From Valencia hispanica (lineage: Eukaryota > Chordata > Actinopteri > Cyprinodontiformes > Valenciidae): a stretch of DNA of 64,000 nucleotides. The DNA is taken from contig OY747702.1 in NCBI GenBank assembly GCA_963556495.2, positions 2,979,001-3,043,000 on the forward strand, in the 5' to 3' direction. The position numbers were made by a program, and so were the translations under genes. Under the pieces are notes generated by a model. That model did not search any database. It was not told where the DNA came from and saw nothing but the letters and a program-made list of their open reading frames with translations. Below are positions 51,621 to 63,038 of the stretch, one piece after another. Positions within the stretch are counted from its first letter, which is position 1; every line of letters begins with the position of its first letter.

Positions 51621-54600
51621 AATACATGAAAACACCCTAGAAGTCTTCTTCTGTTGCCCCCAGGACTCAATACAGATACTAAGGAGATCAGAGCCATAGA
51701 CATCCAAAGGACCCCTAGAACACAAGAGCCCCAGGTGGACCAGTGCCGGATCAACCCACCCACCACAGCCCCTAGAGACGAACAGAGAAGAGCACTGGGG
51801 GAACCTCCCGGCAGCTACATTGCAGAAGCCCCAGGGGGCTTCAGCAACGTGCCCACAGGCCCTGTCGGCAGCCAGCTATGCCAGGGTAGATCCAATCATT
51901 GACTCCAAGGCCCGAAGGCACATCACCTCCCAGCACAGAGCCCCGACCAGAGATCAACCGACACTGCCCCCCCCCCCCCCCCCCCCGCAGACGCCAAGCT
52001 GCAGAGGCCATGGCCAGTTGATGGCCAACATGCACCGCCCAGACCACCGGCCAATTCCCACGGCTGAAATTCCATTGCCCCCCTGCCCCACCCCAAAGTG
52101 CTGTAACAATAGCCATAGCAGACAGACAACATCCCCAACTCAAGCCCAACCAGCAGCCGAAGACTGAACCCAGCCAACTGCTGAATCTTAATCCAGCACA
52201 TAGCAGAGCACAAAGACCAATCATTCAATTAAAGTCAGTCAAATCCACCAATAAACAGACCAAGCATTAAACAGACATAGAGGGCAAATTGGGCAGATGC
52301 TGGACCAAGCCCCAACCAAACATCGTCCCGACACACCGGTCCACCAATGTTCCGCAAGGGAGCCTCCAGGAGTGAACCGTCACTCCCCTGAGTACCCAGC
52401 CCCAGACATCGGGAGCTACCACCAACTGGGCAGAGGCACTAGTCACTGGCAGGGAGTGTGACAGAGAGGAAATAGATCCCTAATTTGGTGGGGAGCCTGA
52501 CATATCAGGCAGACATACGATACACCTCCCCGGCAGAGGCGATCCAAAGCTAGAAACACCCAAGCATAAACCCAGGAACACCCCTCCCCCCAAAGTAAAG
52601 GCAAAGCCCCAACCCGGACACCCCAAAGCTCCCCATATTTAATGCATGCCGAAAACAAACCATGTTGCCCCACACAGCAGAAGAAAAAGAAAAAGAAACT
52701 GCACCTAACCACCGGCAACTGGCACAGTACTGAAGTAGTCAAGCACCTGCCAGCCCGCAGCCAACCCCAAGGACCGTCCAATACACCATCGCGCTCAATA
52801 CACCATCCCTTAACCCTACAGGCCAGACTGCCCCTCCCCCTGCATGGGAGCCGGAGAGACCCACTGTTCTGCTCTTTATTTTATTGAAATATGGGGGCTT
52901 TATGTAGTTTTGAGCTAATTTTATTTTGACATGTGTTTTATTTTGAAAGTTAGTTTTTAGGAAGTGACAGGAAGTCAGCCATTTTGTTTTAGTTGAAGTG
53001 AGTGAAGAGATAGAAATTCTGTAAATGTTGTATGAGGGTCTAATTTTGTAGAGCATGTGGAAACACTTAGAAACCGTGAACAATCAAGAGGAATGTGGTA
53101 CATCATGTGTGCCTTGTGTGAAGAAGCTGTGACGATTCTATGAACGAAGATCTATGTGGGAAGAGTTTCATGGAAACTCAACTTTCAATAAAAACTTTGA
53201 GCTGAGATAAAGCTGTACTCAGTTACTAGAACTGAGTCCAGTGAACGATGTATCGCTGTTAAAATATATAATTGTTGTTTGTTGTTCTTATTGCTCCTTT
53301 TTACAGAAATTAACGAGCACGCGGGAAGGTGAAATGAAAGCTCAGAGAGAGCCCAGGGTCATAAATTAAATGTGTGTCTGTTCCTTTAAGATAGGCTTTA
53401 AATTAGAGTGAAAACACCTTCTCAACATGAGCCACATGTGGTGAGGCTCGTCCACCGATCTGCCTTTTGGTTGTGCCAACAACACCACCGTCTGTAAGTT
53501 TTTATTTGTATTGCATTGCAGGATTATATTTTATTTATATTTTGTGGAAATGTTTGTGAAGATGAAGATTTTGGCTGTTGTCTGCTAACGCTAATGGCTG
53601 TGTGTCGGAATGCATTCGCGTGGTGCTAATGGTGCTAACCTAATTGTAGCTATTTCATTTGTATTTCAGTTTACTCCATGGAGAAATGTGTACTAATTAA
53701 AAGGGGCTTTGAGGTTTCATCCAGACTTGCGCATTAATTCAAGTGGAGCTAAGCTACTACTAAATTGTGCAGCGCACACACACAAGAAGAGCAGGATACC
53801 CACTCTTGAGAAGACGACAGCCCAAACTCTGCAGCACCTGTCCGCCACCCTCCCTACAGACACAGCCACAACCAGAACCCACATCCTAATGTGCGATGGG
53901 GCACGCTATCCAATAAGGCATTCCCCATCTGCACTACACAGCGAACAGAGGAAATAAAAAAACAGGAGAGTGCAAACTCCACACAGATGCCAGCCACTGT
54001 TTGGACTACCCCACCCACCACGAACATGAAAACCCGACGCATTCAAACAAGACCACACTCCACATCACACAGCCAGCCAGCACACCCAATCCACCAAACA
54101 CCAACAGTCAAGAACATCAGAAATCACCAATAACACAAAACAGCCCCCACATGCGCAACGCAGAAAGCTACTACGCCTTGACGCGATCTGATCATGGCAA
54201 TCTGTTAGCAAAAATTTAAATTAAAAGGAACCTTCCAAAAAAGAACACACCAGTGAATAGCCTCGGCAAACCTCCATGCCAAACACACAAATGGAGCCGC
54301 TCAAATGCCTCCAGAACACCCACCTGTACTCATACTCCTTTCCAGCTCATACTGAACACACCACAGAAACACCAACCTCCCCCTCAGCTCAGCAACTGCT
54401 TTCTGATGGCTCAGCAAGAGACCAAATCCAGCAATCCCCTCCATCCACCTGCCCTGCAATTCCAGCCGACTCCAATCAAATGCCCGACCCAAATACTCTG
54501 CAGTGCACAAAGAAAGAGCCGGCCAAATCCAGTGCCCAAAAACCGATTAGGCCCAGAAACACCGCCCATCCACTGCAGCCACCTGTGCGACACTCCAGCA

Positions 54601-54692
54601 TGCAACCAAGGTGGAAGGACATCCAGACATCAGACATGAAAATGGTCCCAAAGAAAAAGAAAAACAACAGCACATATGACCATGACGGTTGA
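51621..54692 (-). mobile_element. L1 3' UTR copy (L1-D), interrupted by a 932-bp insertion
   Basis: C/A-rich on the plus strand like L1-C. The first 250 bp (CAGGACTCAATACAGATACT... AAGGACCCCTAGAACACAAG... CCCCAGGTGGACCAGTGCC) align with 42235-42330, and later blocks recall L1-C (ATTCCCACGGCTGAAATTCC; CACAGAGCCCCGACCAGAG) but divergence is high. A run of about 20 C lies at 51967-51986. Coding ORF2 is not reached before similarity ends near 54692, so the copy is truncated inside its 3' UTR or belongs to a divergent subfamily. The insert is at 52866-53797. Confidence 0.6.
52866..53797. mobile_element. Unclassified 932-bp insertion with 7-bp target duplication
   Basis: ACCCACT occurs at 52859-52865 and 53798-53804, and the C-rich L1-D sequence continues on both sides. 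The insert is AT-rich and begins GTTCTGCTCTTTATT; the reverse of its right end is ATCCTGCTCTTCTTG, giving a CTGCTCTT inverted terminal word. It contains CAATAAAAACTTTGAGC at 53190 but no ORF. A 7- or 8-bp duplication with short inverted ends points to a hAT-like non-autonomous element, but the superfamily is not established. Confidence 0.6.
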
Positions 54693-55767
54693 TAATTTTT
54701 TTCTGATATTTTGATTTGGAATAGAATGTGTTATGTTCCTGATGCATTTGTTTGTATGGTAATAAAAGCCAATCTAAGAATTTTGAGCTTAGCCTCTTTT
54801 TTTTTAACTGCTATTATTTTGACGGTGAATGTTTAGAATGTTAACGCCCTAAAAACTAACTGACGTGTTGCTTCATAGGAGCAGAGAGGCTGTCAGTTTT
54901 GTTGGGAAGCATGCTGCTGCAAAATCAAATGAATGGTTTCATTTGATATGCTGCCCTGTGCTGTGCTGTCTGTGGTCTATGGTTTTTAATATACTTCTTT
55001 TGAGCTGTAATTCACTAGCTAAACTGAGTGGAAATTATAAATGACAGGTTAGGAAAACAGTGCAAAGGTCTATAATTTAATAAGAAATGTTTCTCTCAGT
55101 TGCAAAATGGATCAAGCTCTTATTAAAGGCTCTTATAGTTCTGAAATGAAATCGCATGACTGATGAGTTTATGGTGATACAACGTGAATCCTGCTTCATT
55201 TTGTGGAGAACAGAAAAGACCAGTGTTAACATCAGGTCCACTTTTTTTTGCAATACTGGCATTGTACTGTATATAGCAAGTCGCTCACAAAGTAGCTTAG
55301 TTCCCTGTAAAATATATATTATTCTGTCATCTGTAAGATTTTACTAATTTTCCAAACATCACAGTTAGCTAAGACACACAAACAAAACTATCCTTCCATG
55401 ATTGTTTTGTTGTATACTGCTTGACTTATCTTCCAATAATCTCTAGCCTCCAAAATGACTCATATTCATTGTTCTATACCTTGTGTAAAACTGTGCCTTG
55501 ACATTTTGCATCCATTCTCCAGATGCTCTCTGACCTTTATTCTCATGCAGTCTAATGTCACTGTTTACTCTCCTGTTGGTTACAATATATTACAATCCCT
55601 CGACTACCAAAATTCAATAACCTATTGGAAAGGTTAAAAGAATTCAGCTCAGAGCCTTTGATTTACAACTTTGTGTTCTCTTGAATTGAATTCAGAATTC
55701 GTCTGAGTTCCATTTTGCCTCCCTTTTTTATTTCTGCTAAATCCAAAGCTTGGCCTGGTTGAGGCTA

Positions 55768-55862
55768 TGGCCTTTACTGAACGAAGTGGATCTCCCAGCA
55801 TCCTTTCACTGAATGAACTGCATCTCCCAGCATCCTTTCACTGAACGAACTGCATCTCCCAG
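55768..55862. repeat. 32-bp tandem repeat, three copies
   Basis: Units of the form CACTGAACGAACTGCATCTC plus CCAGCATCCTTT occur three times, with the first and last diverged. Pure tandem array with no spacer and no coding frame. Confidence 0.85.
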
Positions 55863-56738
55863 CACCCATTGCGCTGCCCTCAACCCATTCTCATTGGTCT
55901 GTGGCCAGTGATGACATCACAGAGTTGATAAAGGCAGCGCGAAGATTGAAACCTTAGTCTTTTGGTTCCCAAGCGGTGCCGCAAGGAGACGCTTTAATGC
56001 ACTGCTAGCATTTTCCCTTTTTTCCGTTCAAACCTGCTGGACCAGGAAGAACTTTCCCTTTAAACTTCGAAGTGAATCGGCCGAGCAAACAGAGTTCCTG
56101 TACGGGTAACCAGGGAGTCAGCTGGCCATCTGAGCTCTATTGAAAACAGGCCTGAGTCCCTCAGCGCCTAAAGTCGGACGTCTGCTTTTCTGACCTCGGT
56201 TTTGCGTAAACCGCTCCCTTTAAACTGGACACTTTCTACTTTCTTCGTCGTGGACTGTGGAGAGAGTCATCACCCAGTAGGAAAACCTGGTTTATTTCTC
56301 TCGGCCTGGGTAGAGGAGAATTAGGTCTAGGATATATATCTATATATATATATATCCATTTCTCTGTTGGTTAAAATAAGTCTGTCAACTTATTAACCAC
56401 TGTTATTCTTGGTCATCTGTCGCTGTACACCGACCCTGAATGTGCATGCTTTTTGTGTTTTATTATTTGACTTTGGTTGCAACCAGAAGCAGTATATTAT
56501 ATTGTATTATTTCCTTGTTTGTTTATTGTCTGTTTAGACAGGTCGCGTGGCCGGTTCTCCGTCGCCCCCATTTCCTTTGTCCAAGCCACCATTGCTAATG
56601 AAACTAGCCTTTGTTGAGTCGCCACGCGGTCTTCCTTTGTCTCCCTTTGTGAGCCGATCGCACCAATTGATAAGGCTTGAGTTTGATCAATCGCATTGAG
56701 GGTGGAAGCTGAACCCCCCTCTCATTCACTCGCTGTCT

Positions 56739-56742
<4 letters not shown>

Positions 56743-56790
<48 letters not shown>
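56743..56790. repeat. (CA)n microsatellite
   Basis: 24 CA units uninterrupted on the plus strand. Confidence 0.95.
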
Positions 56791-56793
<3 letters not shown>

Positions 56794-57829
56794 CCCTTCC
56801 CTCGACGTTAACTTTGTTCTATATTTTTGCATGCGTTAGAATAGATGGAAATTATGAATGAAATGTAATCTGTAAGGTTGACCTATTTCATTAATAAATT
56901 CCCTTAAGTAACGAGAAGTTTCCTGTGCTATTTCAGTGTGTGCTGTAAAGTTTGTTTTAACCCCGCGGTCGGATTACACCTTTTCAGAGAGACTGATAGT
57001 CTGGTTTAATTAAAATTATCTCATTTATGAGATTGGTGCCCCTATATCTTTAATAAACAGGTTAAACTCGAACGTCATCAATAATTATATTAATATTAAA
57101 TTATTGATTATAATTACTGATGCTCAGAAAACCAGACAACAACTTTTTATAATTAATAGTTACAACAGCCTTGTTTTTCTTTTTGGTAGAAACAGACAGG
57201 AAGCTTGGCTGTGTGGTGCGAGTAGGCTAATGGTTTTCTGCTTCCTGTTGTTCGGACAGACAGACTGCAACCAAGCCCTCACTATGGTGTTTTGTTCCTC
57301 CAAGTCACACGCACATTATAGTCCACACATAAGCACAGAAGAGCTGTAACCTGTTCTTTTGGTCTCTCTCCTACAACAACATGACCTCTACTGCTTTGCC
57401 TCTGACCTCATCTGCACTGTTTGTTGACTCTTCTGGAGCTCCTCTTCAAATAGCTCAGGGTTCCAGGGTCCAGCCGTCAAAGTAGGAGTGAGCTTCCTCA
57501 GAGATTTCTGTTTGAAAAATAATACTCTGGGGTTAGCGTAGATAACAGGTCATGATCCAAGGAGTAGCACCGTACAACATGTTTAACTCTTGCAGCAGCA
57601 GTGACATAAAGTAAATGGCCCCCTTCTGGTTTCAGCTTGTTCATGTGCTTCATGTTGTAGCATGATCATAACAACCGCAACCTTGATAGTAACACAGTCG
57701 ACATGCAAACACAAACCTACATTTAGAGATTATGTCATTCTAGTTGAGCGATTCCCAAGCTATTTCTGCTGGGTCCCCCTTTGGTTTATCAGAAAATGTT
57801 CATGCCCCCCATACCTTCCAGTGTAATCA

Positions 57830-58265
57830 AGTCTTTTTGTTCCTGAGCATCAGTATCCAACATTGCTTTCCCTGCCTTTCAATTTTTTAATATTTTGAAT
57901 ATTCTCTGTGCACAGTGCTTTAAAAACGTAAAGAACTGCAACAGGAAAACAATAACTAATGTAAAGGGTTGTTTTGCAAAACGGAGGCCTTTTCAGTACC
58001 TGCTGTCAACTTGCTGTGATGCCACTTCATCTGCCAGATTGAGGTGTTTGTGCCCTGCATCAAGAAATTTGATTCATTGAACATTTGTTTCAGAAAAACA
58101 AAATCACTGTATGGAGGTTTAATGAAGAACTTGTAGTTACATTTGTGGGCACAATCGCTGCACTCTTCCTTCAAAAAGATGCGGATATCATCTTGCAGTT
58201 CAAGACCGTGCTTGATGCAGCCCTCTGCGCCCTGTCTGTGCAGAGTCCTTCAATGTCCCTACATG
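57830..58265 (-). pseudogene. Possible hAT (ZBED5/GTF2IRD2-like) transposase fragment
   Basis: The minus frame 58174-57956 reads DFVFLKQMFNESNFLMQGTN followed by TSIWQMKWHHSKLTAGTEKA. The F(L)xxMNELNxxLQGxxTxIxxM(A)xKxxAFxxKL pattern is the segment before the dimerisation region in ZBED5-like hAT proteins. Flanking frames (EECSDCAHKCNYKFF; YSKYxKIERQGKQCW) give weak further support. Short and broken; could be chance. Confidence 0.3.
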
Positions 58266-58943
58266 CAGGGGCGCTGCTAAGGATTTTGGGCCCCATGAAA
58301 AGAAACTTGGCAGGGCCCCCAACACAACTGAGACTTTTTTCATATTAATTTACATAACGTTATGCGGTTTTATGGTATTTTGACTATCATTCTCATATAT
58401 TTAAGTCAATCAGACAATTGAACTCCATCCCATGTCCACACCCGTAATTTGTCCTCTGAAATACTGCACTACTTCAGTACTGTATAATGTATATACTGTG
58501 CATAGCTGTACATGTGTCATATAGTGTATTCACAGAAATTTATATTTGTATGTATGTAGTGTACATATATGTACTGTACACTGGCAATGATAATAAAGTT
58601 AATGTAATCTACCCTAATATTTTTAACATGACAGTTGAAATGTAACGGAAACCCTGAGCACTCGTAATACAATGAAATGTATTTATATTTATTCGCTTCA
58701 ACACTGATACTGAAATTTTAAAATAAAACTCTTCAATTTGAAAAACAGGAATTACAATCTGAGGTGAAAAAAAAAATCTCAGCAAGAAAACACCACCATA
58801 AAACAAAATCGTCATGTAACATTTCTAATAATTTTAGCAGAACTTGCATAACATATTATATCAAAGAATGGCCAAGGTATGACATAGCTGAGTCTGAGTT
58901 ACTTTTTCCACATTATTTCTAATCTCATCTTTGCTCAACATTT

Positions 58944-59384
58944 CTAAACAAAAGTCCAACGTCGGACCTTTTCAGCTGCCAAATCAATCAAATCTTTGAA
59001 GTCGAGCTCTCTAGCCAACTCGCTCTCGCAAAGCCTTTCTTCAGACATTGTAGACCTCAAGTAGTTTTTTATCAGTTTTAATTTGCTGAATGCCCTCTCC
59101 CCACCAGCAACAGTCACTGGCAGTGTGCTAAATAAATGCAAAGCAATGCACACTTCTCCAAAGATGCTTTGCAGCTGCAGCTTACAAATAGAATTTAGGA
59201 GTTCAAGAGGTGACAGGTTAGGGGGGAAGTTGAAAGCATATACACGGCTTAGGTGTCTTACTTGATTTTCAAAATCATGAGTTAGATCACTGGAATACTT
59301 AATGATCAGTGGTTGGCACACAGAAGAGATTTTGTCCTCACTAATCTGCCCAACTTTGAGAACCGCATAAAACTCGTTCACCAT
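58944..59384 (-). pseudogene. hAT-2 transposase C-terminal domain, 146 codons open
   Basis: Contains DFENQVRHLSRVYAFNFPPN, PLELLNSICKLQLQSIFGEV, CIALHLFSTLPVTVAGGERA then FSKLKLIKNYLRSTMSEERL and ELDFKDLIDLAAEKVR. The LPVTVAxxERxFSKLKLIKxYLRSTMxxERL block is the hAT C-terminal dimerisation motif of the ZMYM1-like group. The frame is intact from an internal Met to the stop at 58944, but upstream there is a stop and then the truncated exon, so only the last exon survives. It is a different family from hAT-1 at 6589-7800: KLKLIKNYLRSTM here, KMKLIKNHMGTTM there. Confidence 0.75.
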
Positions 59385-60197
59385 ATCAGCAATTCTCTCA
59401 GATATTAATGTGTTGCCATTAAACCAATACTAATAGCCGCTCACCTTCTTCTTCATGTGCGAGCGCAGGAGCTGATTCAGGGGATGCTGCAGTTAGGGGT
59501 TGGGAGACAGCCAGACCAGTTGCTGCTGCTGGTTCACTTGACTCTGTTCGGAATGAGGCACAATTTTGACAAAGTGCGTTTGACTGCATTGAACATTTAA
59601 CTAAAACTGTGTATTATTATTTTTTCCAGCGTTTTCTTGACCTAACATGGGGAGAAAATTGAGTTCGCTTATCATGCATTTTTAAGTGCATTGCATTTGA
59701 CTGTTCAAAACAATTGACACATCATTTTGATAGAGGCAAGGCCAACTGATAGTCTATATAGCAGCTTATACCATGGTCTGGGTGAATACTCGATTCTGAT
59801 AAATTATTGCGCTGGCTCAAACGCTAGATGGTAACCATGGCAACAGAGACAACGTTATTTCACAGTTGACTCGTCGCAACAGCAAGACAGAGAAAACATG
59901 AGTGATTTTATCATTTCTTTTAACTTATTTTGTGAGTTTACCAACTTTGAAGACTGAGATGCAGCAGAAGAAAAAGAGAGAAGAGAATATGAAAAGAAAA
60001 GAAAAAGGAGAAGCAACACAAGGTCAGTCGCTGTGGCCACGTTGCTTGGCAACGCCTGTATATGGGAGATATTAAATAGTGCGCTTGACTTATAAAAACG
60101 ACTTATACAAATAATAACCCTCACGATTTTAACTCTAAAACACATTAAAGTATTATTAATTGATTAAATACTTCTTTCTTTCATAAGTGACCATGGT

Positions 60198-60341
60198 GTA
60201 AGCGGGATAATGCCAGACGAGGTGTCCATTAACAGAAATTAATGAACTTCGCGGAAACAACCGTCCTCCACGATGCGTGAGCGCCTCCGTGTCGTCAATG
60301 AATTTCTGTTAATGGACACCTCATCGGGCATTATCCCTTAC
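60198..60341. repeat. Foldback MITE (144 bp)
   Basis: The left arm GTAAGCGGGATAATGCCAGA...TCCATTAACAGAAATTAATGA (60198-60245) is inverted at 60295-60341 (TCAATGAATTTCTGTTAATG...GGGCATTATCCCTTAC), with a 49-bp loop. Arms differ at about four positions. No ORF. It lies inside hAT-2 sequence. Confidence 0.85.
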
Positions 60342-60483
60342 ATGTTTGACTGCATTGATTAGTTACCTAAAACAGGGAAAATTAAAAATTCGGGGGTTCT
60401 TGAGCCAACATGGGGAGAAATTTTAGCTAAGCTATCTTGACCCACGTAGCCTAATATTACAAGTTCGCTACCTGCGTGGTCCA

Positions 60484-60705
60484 CTAACAATATAGGTCTA
60501 CTTTACAAACCCACCTTTTTTTTGTGAAATATTGGGTAACATACTGTCGACCCTTTGCCTCTTTCACTTCTCTTATTTTTTTCTCTTTGCGTTTTTTGAT
60601 TTCCTTGATTATTGTGGCATTTTGACTTCCTCTTCCGTCACCGCTACGGCGCTGTAAGTTAAGCGGTTTGTGTTGCCTGGATACAATTTGGGCGGACTGA
60701 ACCAT
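60484..60705 (-). pseudogene. hAT-2 N-terminal basic region
   Basis: The minus frame reads SGDGRGSQNATIIKEIKKRK followed by EKKIREVKEAKGRQYVTQYF and TKK. ZMYM1-like hAT proteins begin with a similar SGAxxRKxKKExE...FF(T/K)KK segment before the TTF-type zinc finger. Support is moderate because the motif is charge-rich and short. Confidence 0.4.
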
Positions 60706-60720
60706 TTTATGATAATCGAG

Positions 60721-60933
60721 AGGGGGAGAGGGGCCCCTCCCGTCTCAGAGCTCACAGCTGCACACTGCAGCTACACCCGGCCGTATTTTCAATTAATGTT
60801 TCAGACAAGCTTATCTAAAGGCAAGATTAAGTTTCTAGTTACTATCAGTTATATCTGTTCAGTTGGTCCATTGTTAAGCTAGAAGTTGGTTTAAAGGTAA
60901 TTTGTGGACCAAGTAATAAGCAAACATTGCAGA
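60721..60933 (+). other. Probable BEL/Pao leader, LTR not delimited
   Basis: 213 bases upstream of gag with no ORF. GTTGGTCCATTGTTAAGCTA and AATTTGTGGACCAAGTAATA may include the LTR end and primer-binding site, but no TG...CA boundaries can be fixed because the 3' LTR is outside the window. Confidence 0.35.
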
Positions 60934-62857
60934 ATGGAGCAAATAACTGAAGAAGAAACTAAGAAGGGCGACTTACTTGATAGTAGTGATGCTGCAGACC
61001 TACAACAGTCACCTAAAACTGAAGAGGAGCCACGAAGAAGTCAAAGAATTCGAAGGCTTACTGAATAGGCTCAAGAACTGCATGATGATAAATCCTAAAA
61101 ACTTCAGCATCATTTCACTATTACGTACAACAGATGGAAAGCAACTGCCAAACAAGCTAAGAAGGTGATGAAGGGAGCCCCATCTACAGAGGTTGTGGAA
61201 GAGTTGATGAGCAAGATAAGTTGTGCATCAGCACATGTGAAATATAGCTATGAAGATTTAAGTAAATGTGCTACCCCAGGCGGTGAGATCCGTCGCAGAG
61301 TTGACACCTGTGAAGCTGTATCTAAAATAATCTCGGAAAATGCATCCACTTATCTTCACAATAAGGGTAGCAAAGATCTTCAGACAGAGGAATTTGTCTG
61401 GCCTGAGTCTGGTTCTGTGTTTTCATCTTCAGCTTCTCAAGGCACAGGTAAAAACATGCAAAGAAGTTCAAGCTCTACAAGCAGTTCAAGCATTAAGTCA
61501 CGACAGACAAGTATTTCTTCCATTAAGAGAAAAGAGGCTGAAGCAGAGCTGGCTGCCACGCAGGCTGCTCTAAAGGTCATGCAAGAGATAGAATGTGAAC
61601 AACAAGAACTTAAAAAATCTTGAAGAAGAAAATAGGAAAAGGATTGCATTACAAGAGGAAGAAAATTTGGCAAGAAAGAAAGCATTGGAAGAGAAACGCA
61701 GACAAATAGAGCGTTTACAGACTGTTAAGAAGCTAAGTGCAGCAAAGGCACGGCTGGAAGTTTATGAACAAGAAGCAAGCTCAAATGTGGAGATCACAGA
61801 GTTACTGCATAACCATGCCGTTCAGCAACATAGATCTTCAGGGGCTAAGAGCAGTCCATGTGAGCCTCCTGTGACGCGCCGAGCAGATAGTGCTACAGTA
61901 CTTGCTGAAGCAATAGCAGAGTCTATTAATCTAAGTCATTTTCCAGTGCCTGAACCTTCTGTTTTCACTGGAGACCCGCTAAGATACAAGAATTGGAATA
62001 TGTCATTTCAAACCCTAATAGGCAGGAAAAACATTCCAGTAAATGAAAAGGTTTATTACCTTCGTAAGTACGTTGGTGGACATGCAAAAAGGGCAATTGA
62101 ACGCTATTTTCTATTAGGAACAGATGCAGCTTGTCAGTCAGCATTGGATCTTCTTTGAAGAAAGATTTGGAAGCTCATTCATAATAGGTAAAGCTTTCAA
62201 GGATAAGCTTGCATCATGGCCCAAAATCGGACCCAGACAGTGTCGAGCTGAGGGACTTTTCAGACTTCCTTAGGGGCTGTCAAACTGCAATGTCCCAGAT
62301 TAAAGGTCTAGAAGTACTGAACGACTGTGATGAAAACCAAAAACTTCTCACAAAGCTTCCTGATTGGCTGGTAGCCAGTGGAACAGAAAGGTGATTGAGA
62401 TAGAAGAAACCTGTAACATGTTTCCGGAGTTCCGTCAGTTTGTGGACTTCATTACAAAAGAAACAAAAATAGCTTGCAGTCCAGGAATTTCTATTCATGC
62501 CTTGAGGTCTAGTGATGGTGAAAAGGTAAAGACGACTAAGACACGAAATGTTGGTGCAAAGGTGCTTGTGAGCAGCTCTGAAGAGAATACAGAACTCAAA
62601 AAATGCATATTCTGTGAAACATACAATCATAGCATTCAGACATGCTGGAAATTCAAAGAAAACCCAGTTCAAGAACGTCTCAAGTTTGTGCAAACAAAAG
62701 AATTATGTTTTGGGTGTTTACAACCAGGAAATAATTCAAAGAGCTGCAAAGGAAGAAGCCTTTGTGAAACATGTAAGGGGAAACACCCGACATGTTTACA
62801 CAAAGGTTGCGAAAGAGGAATCAGAAGAGAGAAGTGCGGTAATGAGCGTGGGTAGAG
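60934..62857 (+). pseudogene. gag: BEL/Pao retrotransposon Gag
   Basis: ATG at 60934 (EEETKKGDLLDSSDAADLQQ). Blocks: TYNRWKATAKQAKKVMKG, KEAEAELAATQAALKVMQEI then a long KR/E coiled coil (61595-61790), LSHFPVPEPSVFTGDPLRYK with NWNMSFQTLI, NEKVYYLRKYVGGHAKRAIE, YFLLGTDAACQSAL, ENQKLLTKLPDWL and FRQFVDFITKETKIACSP. A zinc knuckle follows, C-x2-C-x4-H-x4-C at 62604-62645 (CIFCETYNHSIQTC), then CFGCLQPGNNSKSC with His replaced by Asn and a CxxCKGKHPTCLH third finger. This is the standard Gag of BEL/Pao elements. Stops at 61066 and 61096 and frameshifts near 61600, 62157, 62200 and 62365 inactivate it. Confidence 0.85.
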
Positions 62858-63038
62858 TGTAAAACACTCTGAAAATGCTAAGCCGAAGGAAAAGACAGAT
62901 TGCAAACAAACTCCTGAACCATCAAACAAAGCTACATCAAACAGAGTTTTACAAGGTTTGGACAGCATGCATTCCTCTACAGTTGTTCCAGTATGGTTAT
63001 CTACGACAAGTAACCCAGAGAATGAAATTCTTGTATAT
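62858..63038 (+). pseudogene. pol: BEL/Pao Pol start (aspartic protease N-terminal edge)
   Basis: 62907-63038 reads TPEPSNKATSNRVLQGLDSM and HSSTVVPVWLSTTSNPENEI then LVY, which matches the VPVWVSxxxxPExExLVYALLDTQSD approach to the retroviral-type protease. The sequence switches to a LINE just before the expected catalytic D(T/S)G, at about 63038. The rest of pol would lie beyond the LINE, outside the window. Confidence 0.65.

Larger units (their letters stand above)
54693..57820. other. 3.1 kb without recognised gene; tandem and simple repeats only
   Basis: No domain was found in any frame. Contains AATAAAAGCCAATCTAAG at 54760, a 32-bp tandem repeat at 55768-55862, TA-rich words at 56335-56355, a CA microsatellite (56743-56790) and a GATTGGTGCCCCTATATC word at 57028 that faintly resembles a primer-binding site after an LTR, preceded by AATAAATTCCC at 56892. 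An old LTR element between about 55900 and 57030 is possible but unproven. Confidence 0.4.
58266..60720 (-). mobile_element. Internally deleted hAT element (hAT-2, ZMYM1-like)
   Basis: The left edge CAGGGGCGCTGCTAAGGATT then TTGGGCCCCATGAAAAG at 58267 is a typical hAT end. Minus-strand coding pieces are an N-terminal basic region (60705-60484), a Ser/Ala/Glu-rich exon end near 59560-59450, and a C-terminal dimerisation domain (59384-58944). The zinc finger and RNase-H-like core between them are absent. A matching right end is not visible; a GAGAGGGGCCCC word at 60725 is the only hint, so the element may be cut by the BEL/Pao element that follows. A foldback repeat sits inside at 60198-60341. 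Confidence 0.6.

Noticed and set aside
54253..54692. Plus-strand frames of 128-138 codons
   Set aside because: They lie in the C-rich strand of the L1-D 3' UTR, with Pro/Thr/Gln-rich low-complexity translation.
56892..57050. LTR end plus primer-binding site (GATTGGTGCCCC)
   Set aside because: No paired LTR, no gag or pol downstream and no target duplication; the resemblance is weak, so it was kept only as a remark.
60670..60882. 70-codon plus frame before the BEL gag
   Set aside because: No similarity to gag, different frame, and it overlaps the hAT-2 end in antisense.
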